From the NCBI RefSeq assembly GCF_936943645.1, contig NZ_CAKZJO010000053.1:124001-188000 (forward strand): a DNA stretch of 64,000 nucleotides, in the 5' to 3' direction. The translations under genes were made by a program, and so were the position numbers. A model generated the notes under the pieces. That model did no database searches. It saw only the letters and a program-made list of their open reading frames with translations, and was not told where the DNA came from. Below, piece after piece: positions 20,354 through 28,668 of the stretch (its first letter is position 1; every line of letters starts with the position of its first letter). The DNA comes from an uncultured Bradyrhizobium sp. (GTDB lineage: Bacteria > Pseudomonadota > Alphaproteobacteria > Rhizobiales > Xanthobacteraceae).

Positions 20354-21779
20354 AGCGCGACAGCAGCAGGCGTCGCCAGCCGATGACTACTCCCGTGACG
20401 GAGAATGCCAGCCCAAACCCGCAAAGCGCGACGATCAGGATCTCGCGCAAGAGAGGACGCGCGAGCAGGCTCGGGAAATCCAGCGTATGCAGCGCGCCAT
20501 AGGCCCAGCGATAGGCACGTCGCGAAGCGTCCAGCCTTTGCAGCACATTGCCGTCAGCGCCGTCGATATCGAACCAGACCTCGCCGCAATGCGAGCGGTA
20601 GACCGGCGCACCCGGGACGGCGGATCGCGTGGGATAGTCGTCATTGCCCGCGAGAATGCCGGGAATGCCACAATCCGCGGCAAGGCGGGCCGTCAAGCCG
20701 CGAACCTCTTGCGCGCTGAGAAATCCGGCTTGTCCTGCATCCGGTGAACCTTCTGTCCTGACCAGCGCCTGCGCGTCCAGCGCGAGCCGATCGCGGCGAT
20801 AGAGTTTGCCGCCGAAGGCGAACCATTCAATCTCCCGGACCGATGGCGGCGGCTTCGTCCGGTCGGGCGATGATGCCGACGCCCAGGCAGGCACGGCATT
20901 CGCCGCGTCGGCCTCGCGGTCCGTCAGCTGTCCGCGCGAGAACAGCCGGCCGTGATCCATCGAGAGCCAGCCGCTGAAGATCCAGCTGAGCACGAACAGC
21001 GTCGCCGCGAGGCCGAGGATGTGATGCAGCGCGTGCCAGCCGCGATAGGGCGTCGCAAGGCGGCCGCTTCGCTTCCTGATCCGCACGATGCCGAGCACCG
21101 CGCCCAGCAAGGCCGCGATCAAGGCCAGCAGCGACAGCGTCCAGACTACGCCGTCCCACAGCGCCCAATCGCTGCGCAGGACCGTCGGATAGATCCAGTG
21201 CAGGACGCTGCCGACGAGATTCCAGCCGCGCTCGCTTCGCGTCGTGTCCAGCACGACCTCGCCGGTGCGCGACGAGACGTAGACTTCCGTTCCGGCCGCG
21301 TCGCCGAGCGCAACCCGCCACAAGGGCCGGTGACGGTCGAAGCCGTTCGGGACACTCCACTGGTCGTAGGCCGCGTGCGCAACGAGAGCCGCATGCGCGG
21401 CATCGAGTCCGCGTTGACGCGCATGCGCGCCTGCGATGGCGAGCGCGAGATCGACCGACCGTACCGATGCATCCTGCCCATCGGTCGCGCGAACTGCGCG
21501 CAGGTGCGAGGCTCTCGACACGACGTAGACCGGCCCATCGCCCCGCTGGATCAAGCGCACGCGCGTGGCATCGGGGATGCCGCTCGCGGCCACGGCATCG
21601 GCAACCGCGATCCGCGCCCCGCCCCGATCCACCGGCGTGAGACCCGCAACCCGCTCCGCTTCCGTCAGCGACGGAAACGGAACGAAGTGCATGACGATGC
21701 CGGTCGCGAACCACATCGCGAACAGCAGGCAGAACGCGACCCCGAGCCAGCGATGCAGCAGGACGATCGCGGCCATCAT
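20352..21779 (-). CDS. PepSY domain membrane protein (PepSY-associated TM helix family)
   Basis: A 475-residue inner-membrane protein. A first membrane segment with a conserved His (LLHRWLGVAFCLLFAMWFAT) is followed by a large periplasmic domain (PepSY-like). Two central membrane segments follow (WTLSLLALIAALLGAVLGIV; HALHHILGLAATLFVLSWIF, again His-rich), then a second periplasmic part and a last segment near ILIVALCGFGLAFSVTGVVI. This layout is that of the PepSY_TM family often found beside TonB siderophore receptors, where some members are suspected metal-chelate reductases. It lies 12 bp downstream of the receptor gene, so it should share its cobalamin riboswitch. A reductive release role for imported metal complexes is inference. 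Confidence 0.82.
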   Translation of the reverse strand: MMAAIVLLHRWLGVAFCLLFAMWFATGIVMHFVPFPSLTEAERVAGLTPVDRGGARIAVADAVAASGIPDATRVRLIQRGDGPVYVVSRASHLRAVRATDGQDASVRSVDLALAIAGAHARQRGLDAAHAALVAHAAYDQWSVPNGFDRHRPLWRVALGDAAGTEVYVSSRTGEVVLDTTRSERGWNLVGSVLHWIYPTVLRSDWALWDGVVWTLSLLALIAALLGAVLGIVRIRKRSGRLATPYRGWHALHHILGLAATLFVLSWIFSGWLSMDHGRLFSRGQLTDREADAANAVPAWASASSPDRTKPPPSVREIEWFAFGGKLYRRDRLALDAQALVRTEGSPDAGQAGFLSAQEVRGLTARLAADCGIPGILAGNDDYPTRSAVPGAPVYRSHCGEVWFDIDGADGNVLQRLDASRRAYRWAYGALHTLDFPSLLARPLLREILIVALCGFGLAFSVTGVVIGWRRLLLSR

Positions 21780-21791
21780 CCGCTCAGTTCC

Positions 21792-24155
21792 CTACCATTT
21801 GAACGCCGCCGAGATCTCGTAGGTGCGCGGCGCGCCGAGCAGGATCTGATCGGGATAGAACGGATCACCCCAGATCGCGTAGCGCTTGTCGGTGATGTTG
21901 CGGACGCGGAAAGTCAGGCGGGCCTGGTCGACCGCGCCAAACACCGTCCTGGGGATATCGACGAAGGCATAGACGTCGGCGACGGTATACGCCTTCATCG
22001 TCACGGTGTTGGCGTCGGTATTGTAGCGGTCGCCGACATGGCGGCCGGTGATGCCGACCTCGACCGGCCACGGCGTGAAGAAGCGATACGACGCACCGGC
22101 ATTGGCGACGATCCGCGGCACGTTCGGCGGCGTGTTGCCGGCGAACGAGCCGCCGACGAAATTGTAGTCGGCATAGCGTGCATCGACATAGGCGATGTTG
22201 CCCCACAGCCGCAGCGGATCGATCGGCCGTACCGAAGCGGCGAGCTCGACGCCCTTCGATTCCTGCCGTCCGGCAATATTGAGCGCCTGCCCGCCGGCGG
22301 CGGCATAGACGTTCTTGCGCTGGATGTCATAGGCCGAGAACGACCACTCCGCCCTATTGTCCCAGAACAGGTGCTTGACGCCGGTCTCGTAGGTGCGCGA
22401 CGTCGTCAGGTCCAGCGGCTGGGTCGGCAACAGCAGGAAGATGTTGTTGGCGGACACGTCGGCGCCGGTCGCATACTGGCTGAAGAAGGTCAGGCCCGGC
22501 ACGGCCTCCCAAGTGTAGCCGATGCGCCCCGTCACGGGCGCCCAGTCCTTGGAGTACGGAAAACCCGCCTTCTCCAGCCCGGTCTTGTCGGTCGAGTTGC
22601 GATCAAGCCCGATATGCTCGACGCGGAGGCCGCCGATCAGCGCAAACGTCCGGGTCAGCTTCAGCCGGTCCTCGAACGACAGCGCTTCGTTGTCGATACG
22701 TGCAGTCTGCTGCTGTGTGGTGAGCAGGCCGTAGAATCCGCGGTTGGGATCGACCAGAGAAACGGAATCCCCGGGAAAGTTCGCAGCACCCGGCCTGACA
22801 AAATCGAGATAGCTCGACGACAGCGTCGTGACCATCCGGTTGTCGAAGCCTGCAATGTTCGCATCCCAGATCAGGTCGGTGACATTGCCGACCAACCGCT
22901 GGCTGTGCGCGACATAGAAGCGCTCGCGATCCACCAGGTTCGTGCCGGCGTTGAACGCCTCGATCTCGTTGTTGAACCAGCTGCGCTCGGCGCCGTAGCC
23001 GTAGGCCTGGCTCTTCAGGGTCAGGTCGGGCGCGAGCTTCAGCTCGAAGCCGCCGCGCAGCCAGACTTCCTGTGCGACGTTGCGATTATCGAGCACGTTG
23101 TAATTGGTCTTGAAGGTGCGGTCGTCGATGGTGACAGCGCCGAGATTGGTTCCATTGTAGTTCGAGACGTAATTGCCCGAGACGATGCCGCTCGTCGCGT
23201 GCGAACCGCTGAAGGCGACCGGCACCAGCGGCGCGCCCCAATAGGCCTTACCGCGATCCTCGCGGTACTCGATCGCGCCCCAGACCTTGAGACTGTCGGA
23301 GATGCGGTAGTTGAGCTGGCCCGACACATCCAGCATCTTGGTGTTGGTGTCGTCGACAAAGCCGTTGAGCGCTGAACGGCTGATGTCGAAGCGGTAGTCA
23401 AGGCCTTGAACGTTGGTGCTGCCGCCCGAGCCGTAATGGGCGCGGAACGAGTTCAGGGAGTCATACGAGAAGTCCGCCTCGTTGCGGATCGGCCCCGTGT
23501 GCGGCTGCTTGGTGACGAAATTGATCGCGCCGCCGGCGGCGCCCTCGCCCGAGATCAGCGAGGCCGGCCCTTTGAGGAATTCCACGGCCTCCAGATTGGC
23601 CGTGTCCATGATCCGCGAGGTCATGTTCTGCGGGCCGATCTTGATGCCGTTGTAGAGCGTGTTGATCTGGCTGTTGGTGAAGCCACGCATCGAGAAGCCC
23701 GCCGGCTCTCCGGGGGCATCGCCGGAGGTGACGCCGACGGCGCCCTGCGCCACTTCGGACACGGTGCGATAGCCCTGCTCGCGCATGGTCTCGGCGGAGA
23801 TCACCTCGACGGTCGCAGGCGTCTGCCGCACCGTCAGGCCGAGGCGCGAAGCGCTTTCGGCCACGGCATTGCTGTTGAGAGGCGTCGCGGCCTGCGTCTG
23901 TGCACCGGCGCCCGGCACCGCAGGCTTTGGCGCGGCAGTAACGGGGGATCTGCGCGATGACGCGCGACGTGCGCTCTGCCCTTCCCGCCCGGCAGGCTTC
24001 GCCTGCTTGCGGGACTGGGCGGGCGATACTTCGATCGGCGGCAGCGGTTCGCGGGATTGCTGCGCCAGCGCGGCCGGCATATCAGCCGCAGCCAGCGTAA
24101 GGGCTGCAGAGGCGAGCAGGAAGCCGCGCGGTCGTACGATAGGAATGGAAGACAC
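21792..24155 (-). CDS. TonB-dependent receptor, siderophore-receptor family, under a cobalamin riboswitch
   Basis: A 787-residue outer-membrane receptor. A signal peptide (FLLASAALTLAAADMPAALA) is followed by a Pro/Arg/Ala-rich linker, the plug domain (QTPATVEVISAETMREQGYR; GPASLISGEGAAGGAINFVT), and a 22-strand barrel ending in the aromatic FKW. The plug resembles FhuA/FcuA-type siderophore receptors rather than BtuB. The frame is open to an ATG at 24281, but that would start next to the riboswitch B12 box. The GTG at 24155 has GAGG upstream and gives a proper signal peptide. The riboswitch upstream implies repression by adenosylcobalamin, so the ligand is probably a corrinoid or a cobalt chelate rather than iron; this is inference. 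Confidence 0.9.
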   Translation of the reverse strand: MSSIPIVRPRGFLLASAALTLAAADMPAALAQQSREPLPPIEVSPAQSRKQAKPAGREGQSARRASSRRSPVTAAPKPAVPGAGAQTQAATPLNSNAVAESASRLGLTVRQTPATVEVISAETMREQGYRTVSEVAQGAVGVTSGDAPGEPAGFSMRGFTNSQINTLYNGIKIGPQNMTSRIMDTANLEAVEFLKGPASLISGEGAAGGAINFVTKQPHTGPIRNEADFSYDSLNSFRAHYGSGGSTNVQGLDYRFDISRSALNGFVDDTNTKMLDVSGQLNYRISDSLKVWGAIEYREDRGKAYWGAPLVPVAFSGSHATSGIVSGNYVSNYNGTNLGAVTIDDRTFKTNYNVLDNRNVAQEVWLRGGFELKLAPDLTLKSQAYGYGAERSWFNNEIEAFNAGTNLVDRERFYVAHSQRLVGNVTDLIWDANIAGFDNRMVTTLSSSYLDFVRPGAANFPGDSVSLVDPNRGFYGLLTTQQQTARIDNEALSFEDRLKLTRTFALIGGLRVEHIGLDRNSTDKTGLEKAGFPYSKDWAPVTGRIGYTWEAVPGLTFFSQYATGADVSANNIFLLLPTQPLDLTTSRTYETGVKHLFWDNRAEWSFSAYDIQRKNVYAAAGGQALNIAGRQESKGVELAASVRPIDPLRLWGNIAYVDARYADYNFVGGSFAGNTPPNVPRIVANAGASYRFFTPWPVEVGITGRHVGDRYNTDANTVTMKAYTVADVYAFVDIPRTVFGAVDQARLTFRVRNITDKRYAIWGDPFYPDQILLGAPRTYEISAAFKW

Positions 24156-24286
24156 GATTTTCGGACCTCGGTATGACGTCAGTGGCACGTCACAGCGAAC
24201 GAGGTCTCTCCTTTGGCCTTGCGGCCGTCCGATGAAGCCGAATGTCTGTACTCCCCGACCGACATCTTCGCGTGTGACCACGGCTG

Positions 24287-24470
24287 ACGGCAGGTCTCCT
24301 GGCTCGCGGGTCGATCACCGCTTCGTCGCCTTCCCGGGACCGAGGACCCAGTGGCTTCTGACGAAGGATTATCCGCTCACAGTTGCGGGGGCAGCCACGG
24401 CATTGGGGGACAAATTCCCCGCACCGCATTCCCTTTTCATCCCCTCTCGGGGAAACCGTCGCGAGCATCT
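24287..24470 (-). promoter_or_regulatory. Cobalamin riboswitch upstream of the TonB receptor
   Basis: Read on the minus strand, the element contains an AGGGAATGCGGTG-like segment, the conserved GCTGCCCCCGCAACTGTGAG core, the GAAGCCACTGGG and CCGGGAAGGCG elements, and the B12 box AGCCAGGAGACCTGCC (plus-strand 24289-24304). Order and spacing fit the cobalamin (AdoCbl) riboswitch class. It ends about 130 bp before the receptor GTG, leaving room for an expression platform. The gap 24156-24550 holds only this element and the divergent promoters. Confidence 0.92.
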
Positions 24471-24550
24471 AGGATTACCATCACGACAGAGTCAATGTAT
24501 CCCATGCGGCGTTATTGCCACAGCGAGCAACTTCCTTTGGAGAGATGAGC

Positions 24551-25123
24551 ATGGAAGGCGAGACCTTCCTCTGGTTGATCCGGCACGCGCCGGTCGATGG
24601 CGTCAAAGGGACGATCCATGCCTCCGACGCGCCGGCCGATCTCGGCGATCGCGCACAGCTGGATGCGCTGCGGCGCCGTCTGCCGCAGGATGCCGCCGGC
24701 TATACCAGCCCATCACGGCGCACGGTCGAGACGGCGCGCGCGCTGGCGCTCGAACCGGAGCTGGCCAGCGAATTCCGCGAGCAGGATTTCGGCGACTGGA
24801 CCGGCCATCGGCACGACGAGCTCGCTGCCACCGGCGGCGAGGCCTATGCGCAGTTCTGGAATGATCCCGCCGGCGGACGGCCGCCGGGCGGCGAAAGCTT
24901 CGCGGACCAGGTCGCGCGCGTCCGGCTCGGCCTGTCGCGGATTGGAGCCGGACAGGCCACGCTCGTCGTGCATTCCGGCACGATCCGCGCCATCCTCTGC
25001 ATCGCGCTGGACCTCGCGCCGCAGGCCGCCTTGCGCTTCGTGATCGATCCGCTGTCGTTGACGCGGATCGACCGGCTGGCGAGCGGCTGGCGCGTCGTTT
25101 CCGTCAACCAGCGGATCAGCTAG
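24551..25123 (+). CDS. Histidine phosphatase family protein, candidate alpha-ribazole phosphatase
   Basis: A 190-residue member of the phosphoglycerate-mutase-like superfamily. The phospho-accepting motif is LIRHAPVDG (RHA in place of RHG), followed by SPSRRTVETARALALEPEL, EFREQDFGDWTGHRHDE, and the second catalytic histidine in LVVHSGTIRAIL. This pattern and length match CobC-type alpha-ribazole-5'-phosphate phosphatases, which remove the phosphate during nucleotide-loop assembly; its position next to cobT supports that. The ATG at 24551 is chosen for the GGAGAG six bases upstream; a TTG at 24515 and an ATG at 24545 are less likely. Its 3' end overlaps the convergent cobT by 8 bp. Confidence 0.82.
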   Translation: MEGETFLWLIRHAPVDGVKGTIHASDAPADLGDRAQLDALRRRLPQDAAGYTSPSRRTVETARALALEPELASEFREQDFGDWTGHRHDELAATGGEAYAQFWNDPAGGRPPGGESFADQVARVRLGLSRIGAGQATLVVHSGTIRAILCIALDLAPQAALRFVIDPLSLTRIDRLASGWRVVSVNQRIS

Positions 25124-26168
25124 GCCGATCAGGTACGTTGGCCTGGGCAAAGGTCGCCATGCCGTTGTGAAGCGCGCAGGCCAACCGCACCAGTGGCAGC
25201 GCGATCGCAGCGCCCGATCCCTCGCCGAGCCTGAGATCGAGACTGATCATCGGCTGCACGTTCAGCGCACGCAGCACCAACCGATGCCCCTGCTCCGCCG
25301 ACTGGTGCGACGGCAACAGGAAGGGCTGGCATGACGGGTTGAGCCGCACCGCGGCAAGCGCGGCGACCGAGACGATGAAGCCATCGATCAGCACCGGGAT
25401 GCGGCGCTGCGCAGCCGCAATGATCGCGCCGCAAATCGCTGCGATCTCGAGGCCGCCGACGGCACACAGGATCTTCTCTGACGAAGCGCCGGCAACGCCA
25501 TGCCGTGCGATCGCCGCATCAATCACGCGCGCCTTGTGCGCGCGGCCGGCTGCATCGATGCCGGTGCCGCTGCCGGCGATCTCCTCGGCGCTGATGCCGA
25601 GCAGGCTTGCCGCGATCGCCGCCGACGTCGTGGTGTTGCCGATCCCCATCTCGCCGAAGATCAGAAGATCAGGCTGTTCGGCCGCTGCGCGTTCAACCGC
25701 GCGCTGGCCGGCTTCGAAAGCGAATGCCAGCTCCGCAGGGGTGAGCGCGGACTCGACGCTGAAATCGCGCGTGCCGTGGCGCGGCTTGTCGGTGATGATG
25801 CCCGGCATTGCCTCCTGCGCCAGCGTGCCGGCGTCGACGACGTCAAGGCTGGAGCCGAGCTCGCGCGCCAGCACCGATATCGCGGCACCGCCTGCGGCAA
25901 AATTCGCCATCATCGCGATGGTCACGGCTTGCGGATAGGCCGAGACGCCCTGCGCGACGATGCCGTGATCGCCGGCGAAGACGATGATCGGCACGCGCGC
26001 GACGCGCGGCTGCCCGGTCGCCTGCAGGCCGGCGAGCTCGATCGCGAGCTGCTCGAGCCGGCCGAGCGCGCCGGTCGGCTTCGTCAGCTGCGCCTGGCGT
26101 GCGATCGCGGCGTCGCGATGGATCGCGGAGATCGCGGGACATTGTTGGGTAACCCAGTCAGGAAGCAT
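25116..26168 (-). CDS. cobT: Nicotinate-nucleotide-dimethylbenzimidazole phosphoribosyltransferase
   Basis: A 350-residue enzyme that makes alpha-ribazole phosphate from nicotinate mononucleotide and dimethylbenzimidazole, the lower-ligand base made by BluB (encoded at the other end of this cluster). Seen: KPTGALGRLEQLAIELAGLQ, FAGDHGIVAQGVSAYPQAVT, LLIFGEMGIGNTTTSAAIAA with the catalytic Glu region, and CAVGGLEIAAICGAIIAA. The start at 26168 (MLPDWVTQQ) has a GAGG upstream and overlaps the cobF end by 11 bp; the longer frame to 26222 has no family similarity. This is CobT in Salmonella terms (CobU in P. denitrificans), not the CobT chelatase subunit. Third gene of the riboswitch unit cbiM-cobF-cobT. 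Confidence 0.95.
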   Translation of the reverse strand: MLPDWVTQQCPAISAIHRDAAIARQAQLTKPTGALGRLEQLAIELAGLQATGQPRVARVPIIVFAGDHGIVAQGVSAYPQAVTIAMMANFAAGGAAISVLARELGSSLDVVDAGTLAQEAMPGIITDKPRHGTRDFSVESALTPAELAFAFEAGQRAVERAAAEQPDLLIFGEMGIGNTTTSAAIAASLLGISAEEIAGSGTGIDAAGRAHKARVIDAAIARHGVAGASSEKILCAVGGLEIAAICGAIIAAAQRRIPVLIDGFIVSVAALAAVRLNPSCQPFLLPSHQSAEQGHRLVLRALNVQPMISLDLRLGEGSGAAIALPLVRLACALHNGMATFAQANVPDRPS

Positions 26169-26928
26169 GCTGCCTCGCTTCACGCACGCGCTTGAGGATG
26201 TAGCTGTCCATGATCCAGCCATGCCGCTCGCGCGCCGCTTGCCGCACGGCGACGATGCGCGGACCGAGTTCGGCCAGCGCGCCGGACAGGATGATCTGAT
26301 CGGGCATGCCGAGATAGGCGCCCCAATAGATGTGGAGCCCGGCCGGATCGAGCGATTGAAACGCCGTGCCGCCGTCGAGCATCACGACAACTGTATCGAC
26401 GCCTTGTGGCCAGCCGCCCTCGCGCAGGCGACGCCCGGTCGTGACCAGAAACGGCTCGCCGATGTCGTTGAGCGGCAGCGTATGCGCCGCGCACAGCGCC
26501 TGGATCGAGGTGATGCCCGGCACGACCTCGATTCTGAGCAAGGGGTCGAGCCGGCGGGCAATGCGCAGCGAGGAATCATAGAGCGACGGATCGCCCCAGA
26601 TCAGCAGCGCGACCTTGCCGTCGCCGTCGAGATGATCTGCAATCGCTTGTCGCCAGGTCGCGGCGACGGCGTCATGCCAGTCGTCCACGCCCTTGCGGTA
26701 ATCCGCTTCGGCCGCGTCGCGTACGGGAAGATCGAACTCGGCGATGACGGTCTTGTCGTTGGTCAGGACATCCGCGCAGATCGTGCGCCTGAGATCGGCG
26801 AGATCGGACTTCGCCGTCCCCTTGCGCGGGATCAGGATGAGATCGGCGGCGTTGATGGCCTCAACGGCGGCGCGCGTCAGCTGGCCAGGATCGCCGCAAC
26901 CGATGCCGATCAGGGAAAGCGTGAGCAT
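26158..26928 (-). CDS. cobF: Precorrin-6A synthase (deacetylating)
   Basis: A 256-residue SAM-dependent methyltransferase of the tetrapyrrole methylase family. It methylates C-1 of precorrin-5 and removes the acetyl group to give precorrin-6A, a step specific to the aerobic pathway. Seen: the N-terminal SAM-binding loop LIGIGCGDPGQLT, LIWGDPSLYDSSLRI, and VVPGITSIQALCAAHTLPLN. The start at 26928 (MLTLSLIGIG) matches the family; the upstream frame to 27051 is spurious. It lies between cbiM and cobT, apart from the other precorrin methylases. Confidence 0.93.
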   Translation of the reverse strand: MLTLSLIGIGCGDPGQLTRAAVEAINAADLILIPRKGTAKSDLADLRRTICADVLTNDKTVIAEFDLPVRDAAEADYRKGVDDWHDAVAATWRQAIADHLDGDGKVALLIWGDPSLYDSSLRIARRLDPLLRIEVVPGITSIQALCAAHTLPLNDIGEPFLVTTGRRLREGGWPQGVDTVVVMLDGGTAFQSLDPAGLHIYWGAYLGMPDQIILSGALAELGPRIVAVRQAARERHGWIMDSYILKRVREARQHAS

Positions 26929-26968
26929 CACGGGCGTGGGGCGGCCATGACGGCCGCCCCTTGTCTCT

Positions 26969-27646
26969 TCAGGCCGCGTTGTGCAGGCGCGGCGTGACGA
27001 AGCCGGGCGCGGTGACGCCGCGCAGCGATTTCGCCAGCGCCAGCACGGCAAGATCAGCCAGCGGCTCGATCACGATGACCAGCGCGTAGGACGCCGCGAA
27101 GGTCGCGATGTTGGCAAGGTTGCTCATCGCAAAGCCCGAGCCATAGAGCGCCCAGAACGCCACCCACCCGATCACGCCGGCCTGATAGGTCGTCGAGAGC
27201 GCCAGCGCCTGGCGGTACTTCAGGTCGACATAGGCGGTGTTGCGCGGAATGATCCGCGAGGCGATCGCCTGGATCGCGAACAGCGGCACCAAGAGCGTCG
27301 TAACGTTCATGCCGTATTGCGGGATGTCGGCCGGTTCGAAGAACACGCCCTGCAGCAGCAGGCCGAAGGCGAGACCGAAGGCGGCAGGCGCGGCACCGAA
27401 CAGCAGGAACAAGGTCGAGCCGAGGATGAAGTGCACCTCGGAGACGCCAACCGGGAAGTGCGGCAGGATCTCGAAGAAGGTGAAGACGAGAACGGTGGTG
27501 GCGAACGTCCGCGCCGCGAACGATACGACGCCCTGCTCGCGCACGGTCTCGACCGCGAGCTTCAAGGCAGCGCCGCCTGCGGCGATGCCGGTTGCGTAAC
27601 TCAACACGAGCTTGGCGCCCGTCACGATCCCGGGTTCGATATGCAT
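26969..27646 (-). CDS. cbiM: CbiM-like cobalt ECF transporter substrate-specific permease
   Basis: A 225-residue membrane protein with about six to seven hydrophobic segments. It starts MHIEPG; in CbiM proteins an N-terminal Met-His pair helps coordinate the metal. The segment GVSEVHFILGSTLFLLFGAA and the later PQYGMNVTTLLVPLF fit the CbiM permease family. CbiN, CbiQ and CbiO genes are not adjacent, so it works alone, with partners elsewhere, or with a generic energising module. It is the first gene after the second cobalamin riboswitch, ahead of cobF and cobT, which fits cobalt import repressed by cobalamin. Confidence 0.8.
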   Translation of the reverse strand: MHIEPGIVTGAKLVLSYATGIAAGGAALKLAVETVREQGVVSFAARTFATTVLVFTFFEILPHFPVGVSEVHFILGSTLFLLFGAAPAAFGLAFGLLLQGVFFEPADIPQYGMNVTTLLVPLFAIQAIASRIIPRNTAYVDLKYRQALALSTTYQAGVIGWVAFWALYGSGFAMSNLANIATFAASYALVIVIEPLADLAVLALAKSLRGVTAPGFVTPRLHNAA

Positions 27647-27697
27647 GGCTCAGATCCTTCCTGCCGTCACACCCGACGGCCTTGGCCTCAAAACGTG

Positions 27698-27892
27698 CAG
27701 GGCCGGTCTCCTGGCTCGCGGTTCACTGGGACTTTCGGCCTTCCCGGGCCTTGCGGCCCAGTGGCGGATCGAAGTCCCTCACCGCTTACAGTCGCGGGGG
27801 CGGCTGGGGTTTTGGGCGCCGCAACTGGGTCCGCCCACCCCCATTCCCGATTATGCTCCGGCGCTTTGCGCCGTGGTGAGCACCATGCTTCT
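27698..27892 (-). promoter_or_regulatory. Cobalamin riboswitch upstream of cbiM-cobF-cobT
   Basis: On the minus strand the element holds a CGGGAATGGGGGTGGG segment, the core GCCGCCCCCGCGACTGTAAG, GATCCGCCACTGGGCC, CCCGGGAAGGCC, and a B12 box AGCCAGGAGACCGGCC (plus-strand 27701-27716). It fills the gap between the cobA stop and the cbiM start, which holds no gene. The box ends about 55 bp before the cbiM ATG, so control of translation or early termination are both possible. Confidence 0.92.
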
Positions 27893-27936
27893 CCTGTGTG
27901 CCCCTTTCGCCGAGCCTGCGTCAAGGGAAGAAGCGA

Positions 27937-28668
27937 TCATGACGGATAATCCCCCGCCAGCGCGCCGAACAGGATCACGGCGGCGGTCGAAGGCGCGCCG
28001 CCGCGGGCAAGCTGCTCGGCAAGCTCGGCAATCGTGGTGCGGACCAGCCGCTCGTCGGAACGGCCGAGGGATTCGGCGACCAGCGCCGGGGTATCTGCGG
28101 CAAGACCATGCGAGATCAATTTTGCGGCAAGCGCCGGAAAGGTGCGCCGGCCCATATAGACCACGGTCGTCGCTTCAGGGTCGGCCAGCGCCGCCCAGTT
28201 CAGGTTCGGCGGCAGATCGCCGGTCACATCGGCCCCGGTCACGAACTGCACCCGGCGCGAGGTGTGGCGCCGGGTCAGGGGAATGCCCGCCTGGGCTGCC
28301 GCGGCGCAGGCCGAGGTGACCCCGGGAACGATCTCGTAGCCGATGCCGGCCTCGCGCAGCGTCTCGATCTCCTCCTCGAGCCGGCCGAAGATGCCGGCAT
28401 CGCCGGACTTCAGCCGCACCACGCGCACCCCCGTTGCGGCATAGTCGACCAGAAGGCGGTTGACGTGATGCTGCTTGGTCGAAGGGCGCCCTGCCCGCTT
28501 GCCGACCGCGACGAGATTGGCTTCCGGCCGGGCGAGATCGAGGATCGCGCCGGAGGCGAGATCGTCGTAGAGCACGACGTCGGCCTCGCGCAGCCGCGCG
28601 GCGCCCTTGAGCGTGAGCAGCTCGGGGTCGCCGGGTCCGGCGGAGATGAAGGAAACGAATCCGCTCAC
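27937..28668 (-). CDS. cobA: Uroporphyrinogen-III C-methyltransferase
   Basis: A 243-residue SUMT that methylates uroporphyrinogen III at C-2 and C-7 to make precorrin-2, the branch point into cobalamin. Seen: the SAM-binding ISAGPGDPELLTLKGAARL, DVVLYDDLAS, VAVGKRAGRPSTKQHHVNRL, VPGVTSACAAAAQAGIPLTR, and TTVVYMGRRTF. It is the single-domain CobA type, without a siroheme oxidase/ferrochelatase domain. The usual GDPxxFGR stretch reads GDAGIFGR here. Last gene of the long riboswitch-controlled operon, overlapping cobB by 4 bp. Confidence 0.94.
   Translation of the reverse strand: MSGFVSFISAGPGDPELLTLKGAARLREADVVLYDDLASGAILDLARPEANLVAVGKRAGRPSTKQHHVNRLLVDYAATGVRVVRLKSGDAGIFGRLEEEIETLREAGIGYEIVPGVTSACAAAAQAGIPLTRRHTSRRVQFVTGADVTGDLPPNLNWAALADPEATTVVYMGRRTFPALAAKLISHGLAADTPALVAESLGRSDERLVRTTIAELAEQLARGGAPSTAAVILFGALAGDYPS

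Noticed and set aside
20952..23375. 807-codon plus-strand frame across the PepSY and TonB receptor genes
   Set aside because: It spans two genes with recognisable motifs on the other strand, has low-complexity Arg/Asp/Val content and no family features.
24156..24281. Upstream start for the TonB receptor at 24281
   Set aside because: It would begin right beside the riboswitch B12 box and place 42 unrelated residues before a normal signal peptide; the GTG at 24155 has a ribosome-binding site.
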